A DNA stretch of 64,000 nt, from contig CM055094.1 of assembly GCA_029204225.1 (NCBI GenBank), forward strand, positions 62,262,442 to 62,326,441, read 5' to 3'. The translations under genes were made by a program, and so were the position numbers. The notes under the pieces are model-generated. The model was not told the origin of the DNA and did no database searches. It saw only the letters and a program-made list of their open reading frames with translations. This DNA is from Diphasiastrum complanatum (Eukaryota > Streptophyta > Lycopodiopsida > Lycopodiales > Lycopodiaceae). How positions within the stretch are numbered: the first letter of the stretch is position 1; the number at the start of each line of letters is the position of its first letter. Positions 34,360 through 62,480 of this stretch are shown here, piece after piece.

Positions 34360-34986
34360 GGACTCTTCTTTATCAGAAACCACCACCCTTGATCATGCTA
34401 AAAATAAACATATGTGATTTGAGGGTCCTAAAACTTTTTTACAAACCCAACTTTTCTTCATACTTTTCAAAAATATTTTCCCACCTTTTTTGGCTGAAAG
34501 GGAACTTCCACGATACTTCCTATGAAACCGCTATATATAGCCTATTTTTGAAGGAGTTTCTTCTACTATACGGTGAGAAGAAGGTTGGAAGAGATGGCGC
34601 CCTCCCTGGCTTGAGATTATCCGCGTTAACTATACGGTATGTAGTTCTGCTCGTTTTATATGTGTGCATTCATCTCATGAATATGTATGATGATTATCAG
34701 CTGTTCTAAATGTTGAATGGGAATGTATGAACCCGCTGTCCAGCGATGGATCAATATGGATTCATACAACTTATGTTTGGCTTGATAAATACTTCATATA
34801 CCTTCCGCTGTCCAACGATGGACCAGTGATGAAGCATACTCACTTCTGGAATACTTGTTGAAGGTAGACTTGTTGCTGTCCAACGATGGACCTGCAACGA
34901 TCTATCATTAGAAAAAGAATCAAAATATTGATATATATGGTAGGCTGTCCAGCGATGGACCAGCGATGATCCAATATTACCTCCAC
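34357..34986 (+). repeat. Terminal direct repeat, copy 1 (pseudo-LTR-like)
   Basis: About 95% identical by eye to 38507-39120, from GGACTCTTCTTTATC to ATGATCCAATATTACC. It contains CCGCTATATATAG (about 34530), a possible TATA element, and four hairpin motifs. Confidence 0.92.
34738..34960 (+). repeat. Array of four evenly spaced small hairpins
   Basis: GTCCA-GCGA-TGGAC or its ACGA-loop variant starts at 34738, 34810, 34878 and 34947, so spacing is 72, 68 and 69 bp. Each can form a 5-bp stem with a four-base loop. The GCGA form fits the GNRA tetraloop class. Confidence 0.85.
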
Positions 34987-35003
34987 CTAACCAATTTATT
35001 CAG

Positions 35004-36321
35004 ATGCTTATTTGTTGTATGAAAAAGGCCATAATGATGCATTCTTTTATCATTGACACAGATAGGGCTACTTGTTCTTCTGCTGGACCTGAAGATAAGG
35101 TTTTGTGTTTGACTGATCTGTTGGGGACTTTGGACTGGGTTAAGATCTATCTGGAGTTTATTAAAAAGAAGAATACATTGAGTATGGTAGAGGATCTGTA
35201 TGGCCGGCTCAATGAATTTGTCGAAGTTTTTGAAGAAAATGAAAGATTTTTTAATCTACACATTAGGAAAGTCTTTGTGTGCCTTGAGAATGAGAATGGT
35301 AATTCTTCTGTTGATGTGCCACATACCTCCTCTGATGCACCACTTTCACCACACCCTCTGGTCTTTTTAGATGAGCTTGATGAGGACAATGCTTCCCAAC
35401 TTGAATTGTTTTCTCAAGATGTCTGTGATATTGGTGACCAATCTTCGTATGACTTTTGCCAATCCAAAAACTGTCAAATCCATTTTGTACCCAGCTGAAC
35501 TATTGAGTTCAAATCTGCCCTTACCGCCTAAAAGCTTTGGAGCCTTCCTACTTTCAACTTTCTTGCCCCGGTGCCTATCGACCTTTGGATCTTGATGTCA
35601 CATCTTACTGAAAAAGAGATAGAAGTTTGTAAGTCTGTTGCTTTACACACAAATCCTTCTCTTGAAGCTCTTGTTGCCTTTGATACTGTTATTTGCATGA
35701 ACAAATTTGAGCCTTCCCGTTGCCCTTCTGAGCAAACCTGGGCCAGAATCAGAGGACACTTTGATATTGGCTTCAATAGGATGAACCTTCACCAAGCAAG
35801 AATCTGGAACTGGAAACGACCTTTCTTTAAATGTAGTTGTGGTGATAAATGCATCCATTATCTGGTTTGACCACGCCATTTGGTTTGTGATGAACAACCT
35901 AGGCAAGTTCTTCCCTGGTGCTTCTCTCCAAAACCAAATGAATGCCTTCTTCCTATGGCTACATAAGCCTGCCAGAGATGTGGTTAAGACACACCTTACC
36001 TTTCTTTTCATTCGATGGTACATGGTTGATGCCTCCATTGAGCTTGCCAAAGACTCTTCTACCAAACTCCTATCACACCTAGGAGATGCTGAGAATCCAC
36101 GAGAGATAGAACGCCTCCTTAAACGACCAAGCTTTTCCACTCTCCAGGATAAATACTTTCAGAACACAAGCAAAAGAACGGGCAATTTTAATCTCAACAA
36201 TCCAAACTCCGTAGTATCTGCATCCGGGACAGGAAAAAAAAGACGGTTTACTGGAAAGGAAAGGCAACGTAGCACAAAGAGCGACCTACCTATCAAACGA
36301 CTCAATTTTTATCGAGATTAA
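35004..36321 (+). pseudogene. First-ORF region of the Penelope-like element (decayed)
   Basis: Three overlapping frames give one apparent protein broken by frameshifts near 35460 and 35850. It starts MLICCMKKAIMMHSFIIDTD, passes through an acidic stretch, then LTEKEIEVCKSVALHTNPSLE, SEQTWARIRGHFDIGF, WLHKPARDVVKTHLTFLF, and a basic tail GKKRRFTGKERQR at about 36227-36265. No known domain was recognised. Position ahead of RT suggests a nucleic-acid-binding ORF1-type protein. Confidence 0.55.
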
Positions 36322-36388
36322 TCAGTGTGCAGGATGGGGAAAGACAGAAAGGAGAGAAATCAGCATCTCAGCGACAGGACGTCTACAG

Positions 36389-38297
36389 TTGACCACTAGC
36401 AGTGATTCAGAGAGCTCTTTTTTACATTTATGTTATCGCAATAGAGTTTTTGAAGAAATCCATGTGAAGACTTTTTATGCTCATGTTTTATTCAGACTAT
36501 TCACTGTTGTAGATAAACGCTTTCATGATATTACGTTCGGTTGGGCTTACCTACCAAGTGTCAAAAGTGATTGGTATTTTCCCTATGACGTCTTCTGTGA
36601 TTTTGACATAGAAAACTTACATTCACGTGAATGCTTATCTCTTAATAGATTCAAGAACTTCGTTGCAAATAAATTTGGGCATGTTATTTCTACGGATAGC
36701 AATATTGTTAAAAGCGCTCGATTTTACGCAAATCTTTAGAGATGGGTCTCAATCATATTACCTTATGAAAAAGCAATGTGAATGAGGTGGCTTCTGAACT
36801 TTATGATGGGTGGTTCAAGTTAATCAAATTGTTGCCTACGCATGTACATTTAAATGAAGAAACTGTAAGGGAGCATGCGACTTATGTAAAAACATTGCCA
36901 TGGAATTTATCAAAAAAAGTACTTGGCTGTATGGCAATAAGGACACAACTGCAAAAATACAAACTGCTAAACATGAAAAATTATGGCTCACAAATCTACT
37001 CTACATTAATGGCATTGACAAGGCGCAACACAATCCAAGTTTCATATGTAAATTCCTTGTATGAAAACCTGCCTTGGATAGACTCAGTAGTCCTGACTTC
37101 AGCCCCTTTCCTAATGATAAAAAAACTCGGTTACGGAAACTATCTCTTATGTCATGGAAAAACTCAATGGATCTTTACCCAACATCTTCATAGGGAATGA
37201 CTCTTTGCCATATCTACTTTGTATGTACAAAGCCCACAAGGAATCTTTTAGATGGATTACCAATGCACATGACTGTTGCTTTATTAAACTCGCAAAATTC
37301 CTAACAAGAGCTCTTGGTATGTTGTCACCATTCCTCAAGGAAGGTACATGCCTTAAGGCAAAAACATACAAGGGTATCCTAAATGTGGATACATGCTTAT
37401 TTTGGCAATGCGAGTCCTCGATCGATTTTTATCAATTTACCATCAAAGATTACCAATGTATGGGTTGCAAATCTGTAAATGCTATGAAAACATACCTTTA
37501 GATGGCACTGATGGGCTGAAAACTATCATGAATAAATCCATTACATATGCGTTCAAACATTCAAATAGAATTTTTCTGAGTTTCAAATGGGAACAAGAGA
37601 GGGAGGCCTTCAAATGGTCATGGAATAATAAAAAGTCCGAAGGATGGTACAATATCGATAAAAAATCTCTTATGCTTGTGGAATGCCTTCCTGATTGACA
37701 ATTGTATTGTCAGGTTAGGAAACAAAACTTGGAGACAGATTTGTGGTATACCGATGGGTTTTTCATGCTCACCTACTTGGTGTAACTGGTATCTTGCGTT
37801 CTTTGAAGCTCATTTTATTAAGAGACTGGCCAGGTTAGGTCTTAGAAAAGATATGAATGTTTTTTGTCACTCGTTTAGATATATTGATGACATTTGCTTC
37901 ATTAATAATCCCATTATTGATGCGTTTATGGACAAAAATCAGACTAGAGTACCCTTTCTGGATTTATCCTCTAGATTTTCTTGATATTGAAAAAAAGTCT
38001 TGTGAAACAAACACCACCAGTTTTTTGAACATTTCGATTACTTTTAATCCAGACACCGGTGTTTATCAGCTTGCAAAGTTTGATAAAAGAAGAGACTTAC
38101 CTTTTCAATACTTACAGTACATACATTTGGCTTCCAATAGGCCAGTCTACAACTCGTACAAAGTAATTATCTCCCAGGTTATTTCTGCTATGTATTGCTG
38201 CAACGATCAAGATACTTTTTTAAGAGAGGTAGCTATCTTACTTGACGGTTTTCAGAAAAAATGGTTTTATGAGGGAAAAGCTTTGCCTTATCGTTAA
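36389..38297 (+). pseudogene. Penelope-like reverse transcriptase (frameshifted)
   Basis: RT blocks in order over at least six frame segments: YLLCMYKAHKESFRWITNA (about 37210-37266), the motif-A-like CYENIPLDGTDGLKTI (about 37480), ICGIPMGFSCSPTWCNWYL (about 37740-37796), the catalytic FRYIDDICFINN (about 37875-37910), and the thumb-side FDKRRDLPFQYLQYIHLASN with NRPVYNSYKVIISQ (about 38078-38180). Both Asp of the catalytic box are kept. This pattern fits the RT of Penelope-like elements lacking the retroviral RNase H tail; copia, gypsy and LINE signatures are absent. A stop at 38297 ends the frame with no GIY-YIG domain after it. The N-terminal part (36389-37200) is divergent. Confidence 0.72.
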
Positions 38298-38369
38298 CAA
38301 ACTGCTTTTGACTAATACTTTTCCAGGTTTGTCCTATGATCTACCACAATGTCTTAAAAGTCTGAGGGT

Positions 38370-38406
38370 GGGCAGTTAGCTGTGCCTTATGGGGAGCTAA
38401 CTGCCC
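38370..38406 (+). terminator. Perfect 12-bp hairpin at the 3' end of Penelope-like unit 1
   Basis: GGGCAGTTAGCT (38370-38381) and AGCTAACTGCCC (38395-38406) are exact reverse complements around a 13-base loop. The hairpin follows the RT stop by 73 bp and precedes the (CT)n border by 39 bp. It could be a structured RNA 3' end recognised by the RT, or a 3' processing signal; its role is inferred. Confidence 0.6.
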
Positions 38407-38441
38407 CCTAAGGGATTCACTAGCTGCGAGTCAGTTGGTGG

Positions 38442-38445
<4 letters not shown>

Positions 38446-38506
<61 letters not shown>
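38446..38506. repeat. (CT)n microsatellite between the two units
   Basis: About 61 bp of pure CT. It precedes the second copy of the start sequence exactly as 34284-34356 precedes the first. Confidence 0.97.
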
Positions 38507-38510
<4 letters not shown>

Positions 38511-40580
38511 GACTCTTCTTTATCGAAAACCACCACCCTTGATCATGCTAAAAACAAACATATGTGATTTGAGGGTCCTAAAACTTTTTTACAAACCCAA
38601 CTTTTCTTCATACTTTTCAAAAATATTTTCCCACCTTTTTTGGCTGAAAGGGAGCTTCCACGATACTTCCTATGAAACCGCTATATATAGCCTGTTTTTG
38701 AAAGAGTTTCTTCTACTATACGGTGAGAAGAAGGTTGGAAGAGATGACGCCCTCCCTGGCTTGAGATTATTCGCGCTAACTATACGGTATGTGGTTCTGC
38801 TCATTTTATATGTGTACATTCATCTCATGAATATGTATGATGATTATCAGCTGTTCTAAATGTTGAATGGGAATGTATGAACCCGCTGTCCAGCGATGGA
38901 TCAATATGGATTCATACAACTTATGTTTGGCTTGATAAATACTTCATATACCTTCCACTGTCCAGCGATGAAGCATACTCACTTCTGGAGTACTTGTTAA
39001 AGGTAGACTTGTTGTTGTCCAACGATGGACCTGCAACGATCTATCATTAGCAAAAGAATCAAAATGTTGATATATATATAGTAGGCTGTCCAGCGATGGA
39101 CCAACAATGATCCAATATTACCTTCCACATACTTCAGAAGGCATGTTAATGATAGTTTTACATCATATGCGATAAGTTGAGACAAAAGCTTCATAATGGC
39201 CAGCGATGAAGCACTTCCTAACTCATGAATGGTTGTTTGGTTTCAAGCTCCTTATCATGAATATGAATGGATGATATCTTAGTGTGATAACTACAGTTTA
39301 CATTATACGTTACTATCCTTCAATGGACAGCATGAATATGTGATTGTTCCTTAAGTAAATAAGGGTTTTGTACATAATCTAGAAACAATGCTATGATGGT
39401 CTCATACTTTTATTAGAAAATACAACTCAGTTGTTGGAACATTTGGTTTATGATTACTATACCTCATGCTTTAACCAGTTTCGTTATCATACTTGCGAGT
39501 GACTGCTCTTGCAAAGGGAATACTACTATATATTAGCACTAACAAATGGAACTTGCGCTCTCTGTAGCATCAAATATTACTACTAGCTTCATTTTCGTTT
39601 AGGTTCGACTCCGAACCATAAAGCTATAAGCGTCTGCACATTAAACCATTCGCTTCAGATTTGTATAAGCAATGAATGGTAGGCTCTCTATAAAGTATTT
39701 ACTTTCGGTTTTTTTACAAAAAGGCTGACAATAACGTGATAAGCGACTTAATACTAAGGAAGTCAAAGAGCACTCGAGGGGACTAAAACATGGCATCCTC
39801 AGAAGATACCACTGCTACAATTATCCAAGTAAGAATTTTCCGAGCAGTTTTCAGAATTTGCAAGCATCACATATGCTCGAAAGGTAAGGTGTCTCTTCAT
39901 AAATGTATGCCATTATAGGTGACTGTTAAAGACCCTAAGTATGGAAACTACTTGGTTTATACTCAGTTCGACTATATCACTTCATAAGTAATATAATTTT
40001 CTTATGCGTTTAATAACACCCACGCTGTCCCGAAGTAAGGGTTCTCCTCATGTTATCTTGGACAACATCGATTTGCGTAAGATAAACGGTTCTTACATAA
40101 GGATTAGAATGGCACGGATCTGCCCTGATACCTTGTAAAAACCATGAAAACCTCATCAATAAAATGAAACCTATCCGATACAACGATCCAAAAAACCACG
40201 AGGTGGATATGGGGCTACGATAAATGAAAGTTTAATCGTAGTTACACTATTCAACCATGGCTTGTGATAATTTATTACCCATTCGGTTGTCATATCAGTG
40301 TATGGTGAGATACAACTGGAATTAAACTGATACGGACCAGTGCCCAAATAACAACTAATGCTCAGCTATGACACCTGTCTTCCCCATTGTACTAACTCGT
40401 GCGATTTTGTGTTGCGGGATGGTGGCAGGTATCAGCTGGACGTTTTGAAAGTGGTTATGCTATATGGTGCTTTACTGTACTGTATTTTACTTTTCAGCTT
40501 TATTGTACCTTGTTGGTTTATGAATAAAGGCTTCAAAGGGTTTGGTCTTGCTTTGTCAAGAGGAACTATGTGAAATTGTG
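38507..40580 (+). mobile_element. Second CT-bounded unit, sharing the Penelope-like start sequence
   Basis: The first about 615 bp (38507-39120) repeat 34357-34986, including hairpin motifs at 38888, 38960 (shortened), 39018 and 39088. After ATCCAATATTACC the sequence differs from unit 1. No RT is seen over the next 1.4 kb, although more AGCGATGAAGC motifs occur (about 39200). It ends at a third (CT)n array. It may be a non-autonomous relative or a rearranged copy. Confidence 0.6.
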
Positions 40581-41149
<569 letters not shown>

Positions 41150-42873
41150 TATTTTTGCTCTTCTTTTTCTTTTGTCAAGGGGTCTTGGTGGCCGAGGAAA
41201 GTAGGCAAGAGCACAAAATTTCAAGGATGGGCCAACCCATTAGGAAAGAAGAAGGTGAAGAGAGGACACTCATCACTGAAGGCAAAGGCACAAGGGAAAG
41301 ACATATTCTAAGAAGAATAACAAACTCAAGAAGAAAGGTGGTGGAGACTCATCATCAATCAGAAGAAAGAATAAGTCAAGATTCAAGTGCTACTTCACTT
41401 TGCATTTGAATGCTTCAAGAAGAAAGATGCACATGAAAAGCAAGCAAAATTCAGCAAAGAAGAAGATTATCATAAGGAGGAGTTTCTTATGGTGTCCAAT
41501 TTGCCATCAACAAGTCTCAAAGGTGAGGAAGAACTTCGGTGGATAGATAGTGGGGCAACCTCCCACATGACAAGTCACAAAGAGTATTTCTCTCAACTCT
41601 TACCTTTTTTTGGGTCCAAAAAGCTTATTCATGTAGCAAATGATCTTGAATGCAAGATTGAGAAAGTGGATCAGTTCCTATGTGTCTTGATCCACTGAGA
41701 AAGTCAAAATAGAGGGTGTGTTGTATGTTCCTGACATTACAAGAAACTTGATTAGTGTTGGACAACTTTTGGACAAAGGCTTCTTTGTTAGATTTGATGC
41801 AAATGCTTGTTTTATTATGAAGAGTGAAAATTTTATAACAAGAGAGACAAGATTAGAGAGGTTCTTCAAGTTGGGATGCTTTGTGTAAAAGCTAACCATC
41901 ATGAACTGATGGCCAAGGAGAATATACCACAAATGAAGCCATGTTACAGGATTTGATCACTCCAATCACATGGAGGTTATAAAGCACCTAAGTTATCTTT
42001 CTCAAGATCTATCACAAAGCCATCAAAGTCCTTGCAATATCTTCACTCAAGAGTGCACTTTGCAAGTGTAGGAAGCAATGGCGATTATGCTATCTTTGAG
42101 TCTTTTCATAGATGGTGTTAGTAAGCATGGTATGACTTATCTATTATCTTCAACATTCATGATGTTTAACACATTATGTATATATGCCAAGATAATGACG
42201 TTGAATGATTTCCAATCAACGTTTTTTGTTGATAAAGCAACTTCATGTGGTAACTACGATGCTTTGATGAAGTACAAAACTTTGGTGTTTTGTGGTTTTT
42301 CCATTGGATAGAATGTCATTATTATGTGTTTGGTATATCGTCTACTTGCTCTCGGATTTTGTGTGATTGAGTTTTTTCATGTTTTAAGGCATTATGTAAA
42401 CTTGTTATGAGAATAAGTGAATCATCCTTTAAGGGCACTTTATATCCATAACAAAGTGCTTCATTGGATCTAATATTAGTATTGAAAACAATATTATAAA
42501 AATAATGCAAAATATGTAATATTTTAGCGTGCATAGTCTTGGCAATCATGGTATGTCTAATCCTTGTGATCATGATAGCATGATGGATCTATCTGAGGCA
42601 AGAAGGTGGATTTTTCTCAAGGAAGAGAAACTATTTTTAAGGAGAAGGAGCTTTGGGATTAAGGATCTCCTTCAAGCATGGAAGGAAACAATGGCGATGG
42701 TGCTACGATGGTGGAATGCTCTTCATGGTGTTTGGGAATGGTTGTGGTGATCTTGCATCAACTTCAGGGTTATTGGCTGGTTTTCTCACTAAATCCATGC
42801 CAAAGGATCCATTTAAGAAACTAAGATTAGCTCTTACAGTTATGAACAGATCTAGCATACCTTTATCAAGCTA
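41150..42873 (+). pseudogene. Ty1/copia relic F (gag end, protease, pol end)
   Basis: Plus-strand pieces: VLVAEESRQEHKISRM (gag, similar to the inverted fragment at 12719), FECFKKKD (knuckle remnant), LRWIDSGATSHMTSHKEYF (protease active site, about 41537), VLYVPDITRNLISVGQL (about 41715), integrase-start debris (SITKPSKSLQYLHSRVHF, about 42010), and the pol end SGLLAGFLTKSMPKDPFKKL (about 42766-42825). Much of integrase and all RT are missing. No LTR was identified. Confidence 0.78.
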
Positions 42874-43250
42874 ATTTTTGAGGAAAAGTGTGAAAAATGT
42901 AAAAAGTTAGCTTGATTAAGAGTTTGTGTTCCCCATTGAATATTTATGTGCTTCAACACTTGCAAACTAGCCAAAAGAAGTTTTTCCTTCACACTTTGCC
43001 TCTCTTAGCTTTTACCTCCTATGAAGGACTTACTCACCCTTACGCTAGTAAAGGTTACTAGAAAGTCAATTGAAATAATGGCTTTATATAGGTGTCCCCT
43101 TGGTACCAGCCTAGGTATGAAGGACCTCCTCTTGCTGGTATGTGCCCTTGTGATAGGGTCAACTTGAGATTGCTAATGGTTACTCAGACTAAGAGAGAAA
43201 AGGTGGTTATACACAAATATCAAATGATGTGACCAGCCCATGAGCAAATT
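42874..43250. other. No gene recognised
   Basis: AT-rich sequence after copia F. It may be its LTR, but there is no second copy for comparison. Confidence 0.4.
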
Positions 43251-43467
43251 TAAGCATTACCTAGTGCTTTAAAGTTCACTTTATCACATTGTTTTAATGA
43301 GAGAAGTTACATCGAGTGAGATGTACTTAGGAAAATAAACCAAACCAAGAATAAAGGTCTATAGAGACCCTTTTCTTATGTAAAAGTTGAGCATAAACTT
43401 TTTAAGCATCATTTTATGTGATAAATTGATTTATTCCATACAATTTAAAGCACTAGGTAAATGCTTA
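43251..43467. mobile_element. Foldback element / MITE, 217 bp
   Basis: Terminal inverted repeats TAAGCATTACCTAGTGCTTT.. (43251-43273) and its complement (43444-43467) match except for one inserted A. Complementarity continues inward (TCACTTTATCAC against GTGATAAATTGA). No coding capacity. A clear target duplication was not found, so the superfamily is undetermined. Confidence 0.75.
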
Positions 43468-43689
43468 TGTATTTTACTATCATCAACATCAATTTATGGG
43501 CGTGTAAATTTTGATTATGCACTTTTACAGTTTACTATGAAGAAAACATTTTTGAAGAGGACTTAGAGAAACCCTATCTAAGTCATGGTCCTAACCCTAG
43601 ATTAGGGATTGTATGAACCCTTTTGTACTCTCTAAGGGTGGCTTAGACTCACCACCTGACAAGTGTCATAGTAGGAGCATTTGTGCATC

Positions 43690-44005
43690 AACGACCGCTC
43701 TAGGTCGCATTATTGTTGGGATGACATACCACCACAATTTCACATTGCATGAAGCGACTCCTACCACGTGCAAAAGCAAGAAGAAGCAACAATTCGAAAT
43801 GGTGCATTGTGATTGGTTGTGTTGGGGGATAGACTTGCAACCCAACAAAGGCGGTGAAATGCTCTAGGTTGCGCACTGTTGCGTTGTTGACACAATCCCA
43901 TAATTTCACATTGCATGAAGCGACTCCTAGCAAGTGCGACGACATGAAGAAGCAACAATTTGAATTGATGCATCCTTGTCACCTCATGAATGCAATTTGC
44001 CAACA
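43690..44005. repeat. Tandem duplication upstream of the proteasome gene, unit about 170 bp
   Basis: Two copies share AATTTCACATTGCATGAAGC, GACTCCTA-CA-GTGC and GAAGAAGCAACAATT (43736-43798 and 43903-43965). They lie about 150-400 bp upstream of the proteasome TATA box. Confidence 0.85.
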
Positions 44006-44133
44006 AGGTTGGGAGGTGGAAAAAACCCATGGCCAATGACTTGCCCTAAGTGGCGAGCCCAAGGTAACATTGTAAGGCACTGAGGGAGGGGCGTGTGACT
44101 CTAACCTTTAGAGGAGGGCTGGTCTTTTTTGCT

Positions 44134-44181
44134 TTATATAAGTACTTTTTTCCATTTCTCACGTCTTTCATTTTGCGATCC

Positions 44182-44222
<41 letters not shown>

Positions 44223-44274
44223 CGAGAGAGAAGCTTTGAGTAGCGCGATCACGATCCAGCTCGCACCTTCAAAG
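44134..44274 (+). promoter_or_regulatory. Core promoter and 5' UTR of the proteasome alpha-5 gene
   Basis: CTTTATATAAG (about 44132-44142) is a strong TATA box 133-140 bp before the ATG at 44275, placing the transcription start near 44170. The presumed 5' UTR contains a (GA)n tract at about 44185-44219, an arrangement common in plant housekeeping genes, where GA/CT tracts bind BPC/GAGA factors. The start site is inferred. Confidence 0.65.
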
Positions 44275-60474
<16,200 letters not shown>

Positions 60475-60964
60475 GTAAGCATCTTTTCCATTCTTTAAGT
60501 TTTATTTCTATATTCTCTGTAAGATCAATTCAGTGAATATAAAGACATTCAGTTTGATGTCTATCTCATAACCTCACCTTAGGATGGTAGGGAAAATTGT
60601 TCTATTATTGTACCTTTGAAGGACTAATTTTAGTTTCTTGATATTTTGGAAGTAAGTTGGTTTGCATATGGAAACACTGATGGTTAAATTTTTCTCATTC
60701 CTACTGCAGAAGGGAAGTTGGTGAGAGGGTATAGGACTTGGATTTAAAAAAATTTGACCTTCCCTAGTTGGTTTTAACTTCGTAAAGTACAAAGTTGAGC
60801 ATTTGAAACAATCATATTTGCAACACCATCTTGAAAAATCTACGATACCCTTACTTGAAGCGTGGTAATTAGTTTAAATGGAAGCGTATGATAACGTCTC
60901 CAAAGCTGTAAAAGAAAAATGCATCAAATGTAAATCTAAGTATAGATACCAATGATAAAGGAAA

Positions 60965-62480
60965 AACATGAATTAACTATGCATGATGATGTTCTGGAGG
61001 TGGCGGAGATGTAGCTGTCGTTGCTGCCGCTGAAGAAGGATGTAATACGAGCTGCAGTAGGAGGTAAGGTAGGCTGCCAACGTCGAAGTGTGAAGAGACA
61101 TGGAACTGCCCCAGTATGAATCTGAGACCATGTGATAACCTAGAACATAAATAGTGTGGTAGAAGTGGGATATTTGATATGTTTGTAGTGAAGCCGATAG
61201 AAGTCGGGTTTGACTCCCAATTGACCATGCCAGGCTTGATCCAGGTGGGCTTTGTAGAGGACTTGTCTGATGTAGTTATGAGTACTCAAGGGAAGGGAAA
61301 GTGATGGAGATGCCACGTGTGTCAAGGAGGCGAGTAGCCTGAGAGAACCATGCCAACTGATAGGATTGGGAAAGTGATGGAGATGCCACGTGTGTCAAAG
61401 AGGCGAGTAGCCTGAGAGATGCCACGTGTGTCAAGGAGTCGAGTAGCCTGAGAGAACCATGCCAACTGATAGGACAATGTAAGCATTGGGATGATATGAG
61501 AGCAACCTGCGTATATCTTTGCTAAGAGGTTCGAAACTCACTAACTCGTTGGATATAAGCGATGAGCTGGAGAATGGCAACGAGGTACATAGGTGGAACT
61601 GCAAACTTTGCAAGGATGATCTGTTGTGGAACTAAGGTCTTAGCTCGTACCATACATAAGAGCATAGAAATCTCCAGTCGCGAAATATTGGTCCAATCAG
61701 ATGTGGTAAGATTACTGCACCATGCCGCGGTTGCATATAAAGTTGTAGGAGAGAAAATGATGTCAAAAAGCTGGCACTTACTCGAGGGATCTCAAATAGA
61801 CTTAGGGAAACAAAAACTTTCCAGTTGGGCAAGGGAAGCATGACCCTTTCCAAGTCTAGTAGAAGCTGCCTGTTGCATACTAAAGATAAGACTAGTGAAG
61901 AGTTTACCTAAATAATTGTAGGATGAGACAATTTCCAATGGTTCCATCAAAAGGAGTTCCTACCTCAACATCAAGCTCCTAGAAGTGTTGAAGACCATAA
62001 CTTTGGTCTACCCAACCCCTATGGTCTACCCAATGTTAACCTTTATGGGCATTTGGAATAGAACTCTTGAAGGCAATCAAGCTGTCTTTGTAGGCCCTCC
62101 CGGATAGGTGAAACTAGAACCACATTATTTGGAGAATGGCGATCAAGATGTCTCCAAGTTTGCATCTAGACCCACCACACTCATTGCTCAATAACTCTCT
62201 CCAACTTGTCACAATATAGTCCAAAAAGTGTGGGCGAAAGGAAACACCCCTGCTTCACCCCAATGGTGCTCATGATTCACTCAAAAATACCTTAGTCACT
62301 TTGAAAACAATCCATAATTTCTCACAAAATGTCATTATTGCAAGAACTGTGTCATCAGAAAAACTAGGGTCTCGTATCTGCTGAATAAGTAAGGAGTGTG
62401 GGACAGAGTCAAAGGCCTTCATGAAGTCAATGAAGTAGCAATAAACTCGCTTTCTCTAGTGTCTTGGTTCCTCAATGATG
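60965..62480 (-). pseudogene. LINE reverse-transcriptase relic
   Basis: The minus strand reads CYFIDFMKAFDSVPHSLLIQ (about 62455-62395, RT motif A with catalytic Asp). Downstream comes a broken stretch where motif-B/C-type sequence is expected (GVSFR, VVLVSPIREGLQ, about 62290-62085), then a cysteine/histidine-poor tail with YIRQVLYKAHLDQAWHGQLG (about 61280-61220). Many stops and frameshifts. This pattern is that of non-LTR retrotransposons, inserted antisense in proteasome intron 6. No ORF1, poly(A) tail or target duplication was identified. Confidence 0.68.
61300..61480. repeat. Short tandem repeat inside the LINE relic
   Basis: GATGCCACGTGTGTCAAGGA and GGCGAGTAGCCTGAGAGA occur three times, at about 61309, 61382 and 61418, so spacing is 73 and 36 bp. 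The outer copies also share AACCATGCCAACTGATAGGA. Confidence 0.9.

Larger units (their letters stand above)
34357..38445 (+). mobile_element. Penelope-like retroelement, unit 1
   Basis: A 4.1-kb unit bounded on both sides by (CT)n arrays. It starts with a roughly 630-bp segment repeated directly at 38507-39120, then a decayed first-ORF region (35004-36321), a decayed RT (36389-38297), and a 3' hairpin. Direct copies of the start sequence at both ends resemble the pseudo-LTRs of Penelope-like elements. There is no integrase, LTR-type protease or visible GIY-YIG endonuclease. Classification rests on RT motifs and structure, not on a tree. Confidence 0.65.

Noticed and set aside
34357-34986. Hammerhead ribozyme in the Penelope-like repeat
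   Set aside because: The leader has many GATGA-like motifs, but I could not find the required CTGATGA and GAAA core in the right arrangement on either strand.
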